Shown: piece after piece, positions 43,287-51,995 of the stretch
How the letters are laid out: the number at the start of each line of letters is the position of its first letter
How positions within the stretch are numbered: position 1 is the stretch's first letter
Assembly (NCBI GenBank): GCA_029263315.1
Contig: JAJCXR010000045.1
Coordinates: forward strand, 186,001 to 250,000
DNA from: Acidobacteriota bacterium
GTDB lineage: Bacteria > Acidobacteriota > Thermoanaerobaculia > Multivoradales > J023
DNA: 64,000 nt
Direction of reading: 5' to 3'
The notes under the pieces: generated by a model
Database searches by the model: none
Seen by the model: only the letters and a program-made list of their open reading frames with translations
What the model was told of the DNA's origin: nothing
Translations under genes and position numbers: made by a program

Positions 43287-44932
43287 GCGCTGCGCGGCAG
43301 GGTGACCAAGAACGTCGCCCCCTGAAGTTGAGATGAATCGGTTTTGTGGTGGCTTGAAGACAGGTCCGTATCCTCCGTTGGGGGTGGGCTCATCAGGGCG
43401 ACGGTACCACCAAAACCCTCGACGATGGCGCGCACGATGGCCAGACCCAGCCCGGTATGGCGATCGAGGGCCCCGACGGGTTGTTGTTCCTGCGGCGCGT
43501 TCCCCCGATAACTGAAGAAGCGGTCGAAGATACGCTGGCGATGCTCTTGCGGCACCCCACACCCCTGGTCGATGAACCAGATTCTGGCCTCCTTGACGTC
43601 CCCCTCGAGATGGACATCGACGCGGCCGCCCAGGGGAGAAAAACCGACCGCGTTATCCAACAGGTTCTCGAAAACCTGGGCCAAACGGTCGGCGTCCACT
43701 TGCACCTCGAGTTCCGGAGCGTCGATGCGCAGCTCGAAATGCACGCGGTCGCCGTGCTGGATCTCGAAACGCTCGATCAGGCCCTGTAGCAGGGGGGCCA
43801 GGGGTAGGGACTCCGTCTCCTGTTGCTCGAGTTGGGCGTCGATCTGGGTGATTTCGCGGACCCCCGAGATCAGGTTCTCCAAGCGGGCGATGTCGTTCTG
43901 AATCATGGTGAGAAAGCGTTGCCGTTGCTCTGGCTCGTCCACCTCCGACAGCAGCTCGGTGGCGCTGCGGATGGCGGCCAGAGGATTTTTCAGCTCATGG
44001 GAGACGTCGGAAGCGAAGGACTCGATGAAACGGATATGCCCCTCGAGGCGCCGCGTCAGCTCGGCCAGGGAGCGGCTGAGATCGCCGATTTCGTCGCTGC
44101 GCCCGGAGGCCCGGAAACCTCCCTTGAGTCGTCCCCGGCGGTCGAGCATCGCCGACGCTTCCCGTTGCAGGCGCTGCAGGGGCCGGACGATGGTGGTGGA
44201 CACCAGCAGGCTGAGAATGATGGCGGCGGCCACCGAGGTGAGGACCACTTCGAAGGTGGCGAGGCGCAGGTCGTAGAGGGCGGTCAGAATGCCGAAGGTG
44301 GACTTGGTGACCAACACGGCTCCGATGATCTCCGCCTCGGCCCCCGGACCATGGCGCACCGGAATGGCGCTGTAGAGGATCAAAGAGCGGTGGGTGGCGG
44401 AGCTGCGGAAGGCCTGGCCGTAGCGCCCGGAGAAGGCCTTGTCGAGGGCTTGGGCGCGGGCCGAGAAGGCGTTGTCGCCGAGGTCGCTGTCGAGGCTCGG
44501 AATCGGCGGCAGGAACAGGCGGGCGTACAGCCGGTAGAGAAAAGAGCCGAGGCGGTAGAGGTAGCTCTCGCGGGTCTCCGGCGTCTCGCTGCCCTCGCTG
44601 CCTACGGCGACGTCTTCCCGTCGCGGCCCGAGACGGCTGGAATCGGCGAGCACCTGTTGCTCGGCGTCGTAGATCCGCAACCGCGCATCGACCCGCCGGT
44701 CCAGGTTGACCAGCACCCGTTGTGCCCGTTCGCTGTCGAGGCTCGGCTCGGTGCCCAGGGCGGCGGCCAGAATTCTAGCCTGTTGCACCATCGAGCGCTC
44801 CTGCAGACGCAGCAATTCGTCTTCATAGGTCTGCAGCGACAAGACGCCGATGATCGGCAGGAAGACCAACAGGAGATTGAAGGCCAAGAGACGGTTCGAG
44901 ATGCGGGTCAGAACGCTGTAGAAGGGTCTCAT
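43283..44932 (-). CDS. ChvG-like envelope stress sensor histidine kinase
   Basis: A 549-aa inner-membrane kinase. TM1 is near residues 15-35, then a periplasmic sensor (35-215) with FSARAQALDKAFSG and a YSAIPVRHG block, TM2 near 225-248, HAMP, HisKA with SFASDVSHELKNPLAAI, and HATPase with FENLLDNAVGFSP, DQGCGVP, FDRFFSYRG and HTGLGLAIVRAI. The layout and sensor resemble ChvG/ExoS of alphaproteobacteria, which respond to acid and cell-envelope state through ChvI. It lies 32 bp after the ChvI-like regulator and overlaps the following exported-protein gene by 4 bp. Confidence 0.9.
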   Translation of the reverse strand: MRPFYSVLTRISNRLLAFNLLLVFLPIIGVLSLQTYEDELLRLQERSMVQQARILAAALGTEPSLDSERAQRVLVNLDRRVDARLRIYDAEQQVLADSSRLGPRREDVAVGSEGSETPETRESYLYRLGSFLYRLYARLFLPPIPSLDSDLGDNAFSARAQALDKAFSGRYGQAFRSSATHRSLILYSAIPVRHGPGAEAEIIGAVLVTKSTFGILTALYDLRLATFEVVLTSVAAAIILSLLVSTTIVRPLQRLQREASAMLDRRGRLKGGFRASGRSDEIGDLSRSLAELTRRLEGHIRFIESFASDVSHELKNPLAAIRSATELLSEVDEPEQRQRFLTMIQNDIARLENLISGVREITQIDAQLEQQETESLPLAPLLQGLIERFEIQHGDRVHFELRIDAPELEVQVDADRLAQVFENLLDNAVGFSPLGGRVDVHLEGDVKEARIWFIDQGCGVPQEHRQRIFDRFFSYRGNAPQEQQPVGALDRHTGLGLAIVRAIVEGFGGTVALMSPPPTEDTDLSSSHHKTDSSQLQGATFLVTLPRSA

Positions 44933-44964
44933 GATAGGGGGCGCCTCACATCGCCGAGGCTAGC

Positions 44965-45678
44965 TCACCCCTGACGAAAACGATAGCCCAGGCCATACAC
45001 CGTTTCGATGCCGTCGAAGGACCCGTCGATCAGACTGAGCTTGCGGCGCAGGCGTTTGATGTGGCTGTCGATGGTGCGATCGCTGACAAAAGTATCGTGG
45101 GGATAACCCTCCTGCATCAAGTGCTGGCGCGTCTTGACGTGGCCGGGATGGCGTACCAGGGCGTGCAGGATCATGAACTCGGTGACCGTCAAGGCGACGG
45201 CTTGGCCGTTGAGGTGGGCCGAGTAGCGGCGCAAGTCGAGTTGCAGAGGCCCGGCTTCGAGGATCTTCTCGTCGCTGGCGGAGTTGCCCTGCTGGGCCAG
45301 CGAGAGGCGACGGAACAGCACCTTGACCCGGGCGATGAGCTCGCGCATCGAAAAGGGTTTGCAGAGGTAATCGTCGGCCCCGAGCTCCAGGCCCAGGACG
45401 CGATCCAGCTCTTCGTCACGGGAGGTCAGGAAGATGATAGGCAGGCTTTCGGAGAGACCCCGCAGGCGCCGGCAGAGGTCCAGCCCGTCCATCCTCGGCA
45501 TGGTGATGTCCAGCACCGCCACATCGGCCAGCCGCTGCTGGAGCTGCTCCCAGGCGGCACCTCCGTCGGTGTAAACATCGACATGGTAACCCTCCCGTCG
45601 TAGGGCGAAGCCGACGGTTTCCCGGATGTTCTCTTCGTCGTCAACCAACGCGATGGTGCCGCGGTGCGTCTGATGCAT
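44965..45678 (-). CDS. ChvI-like OmpR-family response regulator
   Basis: A 237-aa transcription factor from the Met at 45678; the longer frame to 45780 has no family match. The receiver (1-125) reads TIALVDDEENIRETVGFALR, Asp in VLDITMPRMDGLDL, the signature FLTSRDEELDRVLGLELGADD and KPFSMRELIARVK, all very close to ChvI. The C-terminal winged helix has LTVTEFMILHALVRHPGHVKTR and DRTIDSHIKRLRRKL. It probably controls its own operon including the caspase-like protein, and perhaps the divergent PilZ gene 175 bp away. Confidence 0.92.
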   Translation of the reverse strand: MHQTHRGTIALVDDEENIRETVGFALRREGYHVDVYTDGGAAWEQLQQRLADVAVLDITMPRMDGLDLCRRLRGLSESLPIIFLTSRDEELDRVLGLELGADDYLCKPFSMRELIARVKVLFRRLSLAQQGNSASDEKILEAGPLQLDLRRYSAHLNGQAVALTVTEFMILHALVRHPGHVKTRQHLMQEGYPHDTFVSDRTIDSHIKRLRRKLSLIDGSFDGIETVYGLGYRFRQG

Positions 45679-45853
45679 GGAGCTCAATCTATCGTAAGCG
45701 GTCGGTGGAGCCAAGGGGCTCGCCGCCTGCAATCGCCGGTTGGGCCGTTGCCCGGCGGCCAAGACCGCCAGCAGCGGCAACCCACCGCAGATGAAACGGT
45801 TGTTGCGGTTGTCGAGAAACCTTGACTGGTGACCCTCGCCGTAGTTCGATACG

Positions 45854-48382
45854 ATGGTCAGTCAACTTAATCGTTTTCACAGATCAACGTCTCGCGGACC
45901 CTATTTTCAGACCATGGATCAACTCCCAACCCAAACTCCGGGTACTGCTTCTGCGGATAGTCTGCCCAAGCAACGCTACACTCTGCGGTTCGAACGCTTC
46001 TCTGCCTTTGTCGAGGAATATGCTTCGTTGCTGTCTTTGGGCGGCATGTTCCTGAAAACCGAATCGTTGTGCGAGGTCGGCTCCAACGTAGGAATCGATG
46101 TCAAGCTGACCGACGGTTATCGGCTATTTCAGGGCTCTGGGGAAGTGGTGTGGGTGCGGCCGCAGACCTTGGCCCCAGGGCAGGAGAGCGGCATGGCGGT
46201 GCGCTTTCAAGCCCTCGACGAAAGCGGCCGGGAGCTCATCCTCAAGATCCTCGAAGAACAGGTCAAAGGCGGAGGTCAACCCTTCGATGTCGACGAGGTC
46301 CCCGCCGACTTGATCAGCCAAGGGGCGCCCCGGGCCGAGGCGAGCCCGGCACCCCCGACGGCGGGGGCCGGCGTCGGGTCGCGGAGCACCTGGCCGTCCG
46401 CCATGGGAGGAGACGGCGAGCTCTCAGAAGAGGCGACCTTGGTGACGCAGCGCCAGCAGCTGGGCCTCGCAGCCTCCCAGGGTTTGGATTTCTCCGCCCC
46501 GTGGGGAGAGAGCTTGGCCGAGGGGGTGCCGGCGGATCTCCTGCACAGCGCTCCGTCGCTCGATAGCCACCCCGGCGAGGAGCCGAGCTCGGCCGCGCCT
46601 AGCCCACCCGCCTCCACCATGGGGGAGCATCCGGCCGCACAAGGCGGCGATGTCAGCGGGCTCGAGAGTCCCTTTTCCATGGAAACCACCGACTTCGACG
46701 ATTTCGACGACCTCCCGGAGCTCGAAGCCGAAGATGATCTGGTGCTGGACAGCGACGCCGAGGTGCATTTCGATCGCACCATGGCGGGCTCGGCGCCGGG
46801 GAGCCAGAGCGCCGTCGCCGACGGCATCGACCTGGACCCACCGGCGGCGATTCAACCGGCCGCCGGCGCTGCGGCCGGCGAGCTAGGGCTCGACCACGAA
46901 ACACCGACCGCAGCTGGATCCCTGACGTCGCAAAGAGCCGAAACCCTGCTGGCGGGGCAAGGTGCCTCAACGCTCCTCAGTGCCTCGACGGCAAGCAGTG
47001 CCTTGATGGAAAGCAGTGCCTTGACGGAAACCAGTGCCTCGGTGGAAAACAGTGCCTCGACGGCAAGCAGTGCCTTGGCGGGACACGAGGTCTCCTTCGA
47101 GGATCCAACGCAGCCCCGGGGAGAAGCCCCGGCCACCGCTTCGGATGTTGGTGGGGTCGGTGAGACCGGCGTTGATGTTGTCCCGCAGGCTGAAGGCCTG
47201 GCAACCGCCCCATGGAAACTTACCCTCGACCCGCCGTCGGACGAGGCGGTCACCCAGGCGCACCCCGTCGCCTCCTCCGACGAGGTGGTCACCCAGCCGC
47301 ACCCCGTCGCCTCCTTCGACGCCGCCGCCATGGACGATCCCTTCGCCACCCACGAGCCAACCGCTTGGCCCACCGAGGCGGGTGCTCCCGTCGACCGAGG
47401 CCACGACTCGCCACTGGACTCGACGGAGCACTTGGAGGCGCCTACGCCGCCCGCCGAGGCCCCGGTGTGGGCAGCCGACGCCGACTTTGCGGCGCCGGTG
47501 TCGACGGAAGCCGTGCTACCGGCTTCCGCGGACGCCACCGAATCACCTGCCCATTCCGCCGCCTTCGGGCTCGAAGACTACGAGCTGGAAGCGCCACCTG
47601 CCGCCGGCTGGCGGGGGGCCATCGGCAAACATCGCATCTTGCTGGCCAGCCTTCTGCTGGTCGCCCTGGTGGCCGTTGTCTTCACCCTGCGTCATCCCAT
47701 CGCGGGTTGGCTGGGGCTCGGTGGCGATGCCGTCAGTCGTAGCATGGCGGAGCTAGAAAATCAGCCACCGAGCCAGATGCCGTCGCCGTCCGAAGCCGAG
47801 GGCTCGGGGAATGGGATGTCGGCGGACGAGATGGCGGATGGCGAGATGTCGGCGGACCGTCGGTCAGAAGTTGGGAGGGCGGGCGCCGCCATCCCGGGGG
47901 GGGCAGCATCCGGAGGCGGGACCAGCGACGCCATGGCGGACGGCTCGAGGGCCGGCACACCGACCGGCGCTTCGACCGAACCCGGCGAGGTGGGACTCCA
48001 GTCCGCTTCGTCGAGGCGATCCTCGGCCGCCTTCGACCCGGCGACGGCGGCGAGCCAGGTGCTGTCGATCACCGCCCGACCGGCACAAGGGGGCACGCAA
48101 GTGGTGGTCGAGATGGATGGCTCGATCGATCCCTCGGGGGTCCAATTTGATGCCTTGGGCTACAACCCGCTACGGCAGCAGATTCGGCTGCTCGGTATCG
48201 AGCTGCCCTTTCGCCAGGGGACGGTGCGCGTCGCCAGCGACGAGATGGTGCAAATCAGGACCGGGCTGCATGCTGCGGCGGGTGGCTCCGAGCTTCGCCT
48301 GGTCTTCGATATGGCCAGGGAAGGGGCTTCCGCCGAAGACTACCGGGTGCTCGGCAACCGCCTGGAGATCACCGTCCGCTGA
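45854..48382 (+). CDS. PilZ-like (TIGR02266 type) - low complexity - TM - AMIN-like protein
   Basis: A protein of up to 842 aa; Met at 45914 is an equally likely start, since neither has a clear ribosome-binding site. Residues 35-135 match the myxococcal PilZ variant (RYTLRFERFSAFVEEY, SLGGMFLKTES, GEVVWVRP, GMAVRFQAL). However, the c-di-GMP-binding RxxxR is absent, so ligand binding is doubtful. A 400-residue acidic/Ala-Ser low-complexity region with DNA minisatellites follows, then one transmembrane helix (RILLASLLLVALVAVVFTL). The extracytoplasmic C-terminus of about 110 residues resembles an AMIN domain (ITARPAQGGTQVVVEMDG, LRLVFDMA), which binds peptidoglycan in secretin/pilus or amidase systems. 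A link between cytoplasm and cell wall is inferred. Confidence 0.75.
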   Translation: MVSQLNRFHRSTSRGPYFQTMDQLPTQTPGTASADSLPKQRYTLRFERFSAFVEEYASLLSLGGMFLKTESLCEVGSNVGIDVKLTDGYRLFQGSGEVVWVRPQTLAPGQESGMAVRFQALDESGRELILKILEEQVKGGGQPFDVDEVPADLISQGAPRAEASPAPPTAGAGVGSRSTWPSAMGGDGELSEEATLVTQRQQLGLAASQGLDFSAPWGESLAEGVPADLLHSAPSLDSHPGEEPSSAAPSPPASTMGEHPAAQGGDVSGLESPFSMETTDFDDFDDLPELEAEDDLVLDSDAEVHFDRTMAGSAPGSQSAVADGIDLDPPAAIQPAAGAAAGELGLDHETPTAAGSLTSQRAETLLAGQGASTLLSASTASSALMESSALTETSASVENSASTASSALAGHEVSFEDPTQPRGEAPATASDVGGVGETGVDVVPQAEGLATAPWKLTLDPPSDEAVTQAHPVASSDEVVTQPHPVASFDAAAMDDPFATHEPTAWPTEAGAPVDRGHDSPLDSTEHLEAPTPPAEAPVWAADADFAAPVSTEAVLPASADATESPAHSAAFGLEDYELEAPPAAGWRGAIGKHRILLASLLLVALVAVVFTLRHPIAGWLGLGGDAVSRSMAELENQPPSQMPSPSEAEGSGNGMSADEMADGEMSADRRSEVGRAGAAIPGGAASGGGTSDAMADGSRAGTPTGASTEPGEVGLQSASSRRSSAAFDPATAASQVLSITARPAQGGTQVVVEMDGSIDPSGVQFDALGYNPLRQQIRLLGIELPFRQGTVRVASDEMVQIRTGLHAAAGGSELRLVFDMAREGASAEDYRVLGNRLEITVR
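46973..47330. repeat. Coding minisatellites: 18-bp and 36-bp units in the PilZ-AMIN gene
   Basis: About six copies of an 18-bp unit (AGTGCCTCGACGGCAAGC type) run from 46979 to about 47085, encoding S-A-S-T-A-S-like hexapeptides. Two 36-bp copies near 47250-47325 encode HPVASxDxVVTQ. Both keep frame inside a disordered linker. Confidence 0.85.
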
Positions 48383-48426
48383 GGGCTGAGATCGAGGGCA
48401 GAAGACCGAGGGCCGGTCGGGTCACC

Positions 48427-49956
48427 TCAAAGGACGGATTCGTGCATCATCGAATCCTGTAGAACTCGGAAATAGTGCTTGCTGCCATAGTACGAGAAGT
48501 TGCTCACCCGTGAAGTGTAGAGGCAAGCGAAGTCGTCCACCTGGCTGCCGAACAAACTTTTGTTGCTGCCCTGTTTGAACAGAGATCCCCAAAACGAGTT
48601 GATGGCGGTGGAGATGCGCCGCTGCAAGCGGCCGGCGTGTTTGCGCATCGCCTTGTGCTCTTGACGCAGGGTCGCCAGATCGTCGCGCAACCGCTCCATC
48701 GACTGCAGATAGGCGCCGTTTCCGGGGGTCACTGCCGCCTCCTTCGAGAGGCGTTCTAGCAGCAAAAGGATGTCATCGAGGTCGTCGATTCGCTGCCCGA
48801 AGTCCACCAGCTCCGAGCGCAAGACCAGTTGGTGCCGCTGCTGGGCAGTCAGCTCCTTGCGCACCGTCAGCTCGTCCTCGAGCTCCCGAACAACCAAGGC
48901 CGTGCGCCAGGTGGAGGACATCTTGCTGGATAGGATGTCGCCGTAGATGTGATCGCCGACGTAGAGAACTTGCTCGCCGGGACAGTCCAAGAGGTGCATC
49001 AGTCCTCCGCGGCAGCCTCCGGAATAGATGCCGCCCCACCGCGGCGTGGTGACTTCCTCGACTTCGTCGCCTTGGTCGTCCAAACGCTTGAAGGGAATGC
49101 TCTTCTTGAAGAAGTTGGGTTTGCCCGAGCTGACGATCACCAAATCGAAGAGATCTCGCCAAGAGTCCAATCCCGGCAGAACGCCATCGAAGAGATACGT
49201 GCAGAGACCTTCCGTGTAATACCACTCGGAGTTGGTGATCAATAGCAGCTTGCGGTCGCCGAGGGCTAGCCGTTCCAAGGCCAGGGCGAGCTTGGGGTCC
49301 CGCGGCAGGTAGCGGGGCAGGTCGGCAAGGATCTTGGACTTCAAGCTACCGTCGCCATGCAGAGAGTCGACGGCGTTGCGGGTGTCGCGGTAGATGGTGC
49401 CGTAGTCCGGTAGCTCCAGGCCGTTCCGTTTGCGCTCCGCCAGCTCCGAGAACATGTTGACCTCCGGCAGCTCGAAGAGTGTGTCGACAAAGACAAAGCG
49501 CTTGCTGCTCGGGTAGATGGGCTCCTGACGATAAAGACTCGACCGCTCCGTATTATCGAGAAATCGGCGGCCGTGATAGGCCCGGCCCACGTAGCGATGG
49601 CGGTTCATCTTCAACACCATGCCCTCTTCGATATCGAGCATCAGGCCACGACGGCAGAACTCCGATTGGAATTTCGATTCCAGGATCTCCTCCGGATAGC
49701 CGAACTGGTGCGCTAGACGTTCGAGGGCGAGCTCGAAGGCGAGCTCCGACATGGCGGTCTGGTGATAGTCGGCCAGGGTCCAATCGAGATCGAAGCCGAT
49801 AAACCGAATCTTCTCCATGCGCAAGGTCCGATTGACGAAGACGCGGCGGTTGTCCGGCGGCTGGTGGTCCGTCAGGGCCTGCTCCAAGAGCTCCTTCTGG
49901 GTGGACGGGGCGAGATCCTCCAGCAAGGCGCGGTCCAGCAAGTCGAGGTGGCTCAA
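48427..49956 (-). CDS. HAD-family purine 5'-nucleotidase (cN-II/HAD-IG type)
   Basis: A 509-aa HAD-superfamily enzyme of the 5'-nucleotidase HAD-IG family (cytosolic nucleotidase II-like). The nucleophile motif is GFDLDWTLADY (Asp56, Asp58). Further blocks are RFVFVDTLFELPEV, LLLITNSEWYYTEGL (motif II Ser/Asn region), DLVIVSSGKPNFF (Lys of motif III) and VLYVGDHIYGDI (acidic motif IV). The C-terminal 150 residues are helical and coiled. The likely reaction is dephosphorylation of IMP/GMP-type nucleotides. It overlaps the R2lox gene by 4 bp, an unexpected partner for a nucleotidase. Confidence 0.9.
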   Translation of the reverse strand: MSHLDLLDRALLEDLAPSTQKELLEQALTDHQPPDNRRVFVNRTLRMEKIRFIGFDLDWTLADYHQTAMSELAFELALERLAHQFGYPEEILESKFQSEFCRRGLMLDIEEGMVLKMNRHRYVGRAYHGRRFLDNTERSSLYRQEPIYPSSKRFVFVDTLFELPEVNMFSELAERKRNGLELPDYGTIYRDTRNAVDSLHGDGSLKSKILADLPRYLPRDPKLALALERLALGDRKLLLITNSEWYYTEGLCTYLFDGVLPGLDSWRDLFDLVIVSSGKPNFFKKSIPFKRLDDQGDEVEEVTTPRWGGIYSGGCRGGLMHLLDCPGEQVLYVGDHIYGDILSSKMSSTWRTALVVRELEDELTVRKELTAQQRHQLVLRSELVDFGQRIDDLDDILLLLERLSKEAAVTPGNGAYLQSMERLRDDLATLRQEHKAMRKHAGRLQRRISTAINSFWGSLFKQGSNKSLFGSQVDDFACLYTSRVSNFSYYGSKHYFRVLQDSMMHESVL

Positions 49957-50843
49957 TGCGTTTCTCCGTAAATCTCTTCGAGACTCTGGCGGCGAGCCCG
50001 TTCGATGCGTTGGAAGCGTCGTTGAAATTGGTGGGTGGCAAAGTTGGTGAAATCGTCCAAGTCCAATCCGAAGGGCATCGACTCGTAGCTGGCGAAGAGG
50101 TCGTTGATGACCCCGATGGCGGGCATCAGAAGCTCGCCCATGCGTGCTTCGACGGCTTGCCAGACGGGATCGCCGTGCTCTGCGACCAGGCGGGAGAGGA
50201 GAAAGACGCCATAGGCCAAGTGACGGGCTTCGTCGCTCTTCAAATGGCCCACGGCCTGCATCATGCCGGGCATCAGGCCGTTGCGCTCGAGGACGCTGTA
50301 GTAGGCGTGATAGCCGGTCTCCGCCAGCACCCCTTCGACGATCATGTTGTAGGTCACCGAAGCCTCGGCCTGGGCGATGGGGGAGGAGTCATGGCGCAGG
50401 CGCCCCATGGCCTCCGGTAGAGCCTGATAGAAAATGGCGCGGTAGGAGCTCCCATGGAAGCCCGCCAGGTCACCGTCTTCTTCGGCCACCTCGTCGAGAA
50501 AGCGCCGAAAGAGGTCCACGTGTTTGGCCTCTTCCCACAGAAAGGCGGCGAGGAACATTTCCTCCTCCAAGCGTCCCTCCTCGGCCATCACGCTGACCAA
50601 GGGTAGGAGATCCAGGGTCACCGACTCCTCGCCCGCCTGAAAGAGACTGGTGAGGTGCAAAATCACCTTCTGCTCGAGGGGGTCGAGGCGCCGCCAGTCC
50701 TCCACATCGCGACTGAAGTCGATGTCCTCTGGGTTCCAAATGCCAAAGCGCTTGGCCTTGCTCCACAAACGCATGGGGGGAATGTCGCGGCGGAGACCTC
50801 GCGCACTGGTGGTCTGGAATTGGCGGCGGCTGGCGGTGTCCAT
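49953..50843 (-). CDS. R2-like ligand-binding oxidase (R2lox)
   Basis: A 296-aa ferritin-like protein closely following Mycobacterium tuberculosis R2lox (Rv0233). All Mn/Fe ligands align: Glu72 (AGEESVT), Glu105 and His108 (WEEAKH), Glu170 (IVEG), and Glu205 and His208 (SDEARH). Val75 and Tyr165 (VTYNMIVEG) correspond to the pair that forms the unusual Val-Tyr ether cross-link. R2lox binds a long-chain fatty-acid-like ligand and performs two-electron oxidation; its substrate is unknown. GAGAGG sits 7 nt before the ATG at 50843; the longer frame to 51104 overlaps the SCP2 gene and is not used. There is no R1 ribonucleotide reductase gene nearby, consistent with R2lox and not NrdB. Confidence 0.93.
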   Translation of the reverse strand: MDTASRRQFQTTSARGLRRDIPPMRLWSKAKRFGIWNPEDIDFSRDVEDWRRLDPLEQKVILHLTSLFQAGEESVTLDLLPLVSVMAEEGRLEEEMFLAAFLWEEAKHVDLFRRFLDEVAEEDGDLAGFHGSSYRAIFYQALPEAMGRLRHDSSPIAQAEASVTYNMIVEGVLAETGYHAYYSVLERNGLMPGMMQAVGHLKSDEARHLAYGVFLLSRLVAEHGDPVWQAVEARMGELLMPAIGVINDLFASYESMPFGLDLDDFTNFATHQFQRRFQRIERARRQSLEEIYGETH

Positions 50844-50860
50844 GGAATGCCTCTCGGTTT

Positions 50861-51301
50861 TCAGGAAAGCTGTGAGAAGTCCGTGGGCACGCGGCCGGCG
50901 GCGGCCACCAGCTCTTGGCTGGCCTGCACATGGGGCATCAGGGACGACAAACTGCCCCGCTTGAGTCGCAGCTTGCCGGTCATCAAGGCCATCAAGGGTT
51001 GAGCTCGGCCTTGCAGCAGACCTTTCCATACCGGCAGATCGGCTTCGATGATGTACTCGGCATCCGCCAAATCCCCGGCCGAAGCGAAGCGCGCCTGTCG
51101 GCACTCGCCGTGCCAGAGATCGAGAAAGACCGCCCGCTCGCCGCTCGCTGGCGGCGGGGTGGCATCGCCGAGGCGAAAGACCAACGAACCCTCCCAGGCG
51201 GCGGCTGCCCGGCGATAGGACTCACTGCGTCGGAGCTCGTCGGCCCAAGCTTCTATCCAAGGTGCCGAGAAGAATTGGATGGGCTCATGGGGTTGGGTCA
51301 T
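50861..51301 (-). CDS. SCP2 sterol/lipid-binding domain protein
   Basis: A 146-aa protein. The core EGSLVFRLGD, a FLDLWHGECRQARF strand, YIIEADLPVWKGLLQGRAQPLMALMTGKLRLKRG and a terminal helix fit the SCP2 sterol-transfer fold, which binds acyl chains or sterols. It starts at 51301 with AGGAAG just upstream, although the same frame stays open to 51568 through a tandem repeat. It begins a three-gene operon (17 bp before R2lox, then a 4-bp overlap to the nucleotidase). It could deliver the hydrophobic substrate of R2lox. Confidence 0.82.
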   Translation of the reverse strand: MTQPHEPIQFFSAPWIEAWADELRRSESYRRAAAAWEGSLVFRLGDATPPPASGERAVFLDLWHGECRQARFASAGDLADAEYIIEADLPVWKGLLQGRAQPLMALMTGKLRLKRGSLSSLMPHVQASQELVAAAGRVPTDFSQLS

Positions 51302-51466
51302 GGTCTTCCTTTGCAGCCGTGGTCCTTGCAGACTCGAAGCGGACCCTGGGTCCGGCGGATGGAGATAATACCCGATCGGAGATCTAGGCGCTGCATGGTC
51401 GAATCCTTTGGGCAGAGGAGCGCCTGTGGGCAAAGACGGATGGGAAGTGGCGAAGACTGGAGCTTC

Positions 51467-51601
51467 CGCGATACCATCGAATATCACCGCAGTCGCGACA
51501 CCATCGCATATCATCGCAGTCGCGACACCATCACGTATCTTCGCAGTCGCGATACCATCGGGTATCATCGCAGTCGCGCTAGCATCGTATCGTTTCGTCG
51601 C
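51467..51601. repeat. 27-bp tandem repeat, four and a half copies
   Basis: Units begin at 51467, 51494, 51521 and 51548, with a degenerate fifth at 51575. Each starts CGCGA(T/C)ACCATC and ends CATCGCAGT or similar, with variation in the middle. Units abut directly without spacers. The array lies in the 346-bp interval between the divergent SCP2 and Hpt genes, which otherwise shows no convincing gene. A 27-bp period is in frame in all six readings. Confidence 0.85.
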
Positions 51602-51647
51602 GACCAGCTGCGGGAATGGGACCGTCTAGATCACTGAGGGCTGCCTG

Positions 51648-51995
51648 ATGACTTTGAAGCAAGAATCCATCGATCAAATCCTGAATCTGGGTGGCGTCGC
51701 GCTGCTCGGTAAAATGATCGATGCCTTCGTCCGCAGCTCGCCGGAGAAGGTGACCGCGGCGGTGGAATCCATGCCGCGGGGCGATCTGGAGACGGTCAAC
51801 CGTTCGGCCCATTCGCTGAAATCGAGCGCCGCGAATTTCGGGGCGATGCAATTGGTCGAGCTGGTCAGCGAGTTGGAGGATGTCGCCCGGAATGGAAATG
51901 TCGAGCGCAGCGCCGAGCTGGTGCGAAGTTTGCCTGGCCTCTTCGACGAGGCTGTGGGCAAGCTACAGGACTTACGGCGGGAGCTTGAAGCTTGA
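51648..51995 (+). CDS. Histidine phosphotransfer (Hpt) protein
   Basis: A 115-aa four-helix Hpt protein. The phosphoacceptor motif is NRSAHSLKSSAANFGA with His55, followed by the small-residue helix LVELVSELEDVARNG. It relays phosphate between receiver domains. The stop overlaps the next gene (single receiver) in TTGA, and the hybrid kinase with two receivers is 450 bp further on, so the three probably form one phosphorelay. The start is ATG with a GAGGG-like site. Confidence 0.9.
   Translation: MTLKQESIDQILNLGGVALLGKMIDAFVRSSPEKVTAAVESMPRGDLETVNRSAHSLKSSAANFGAMQLVELVSELEDVARNGNVERSAELVRSLPGLFDEAVGKLQDLRRELEA

Noticed and set aside
49953..50843. Class I ribonucleotide reductase small subunit (NrdB)
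   Set aside because: The residues match R2lox, including the Val-Tyr cross-link pair, and no R1 gene is adjacent.
51467..51601. Possible CRISPR array
   Set aside because: The 27-bp units abut directly without unique spacers and no cas genes are near; it is a plain tandem repeat.
51408..51629. Small + strand frame through the 27-bp repeat (73 codons) and the N-terminal extension of the SCP2 frame
   Set aside because: All frames stay open across a 27-bp repeat. The SCP2 gene has a good ribosome-binding site at its internal Met (51301), and the small frame has no conserved content or upstream site.
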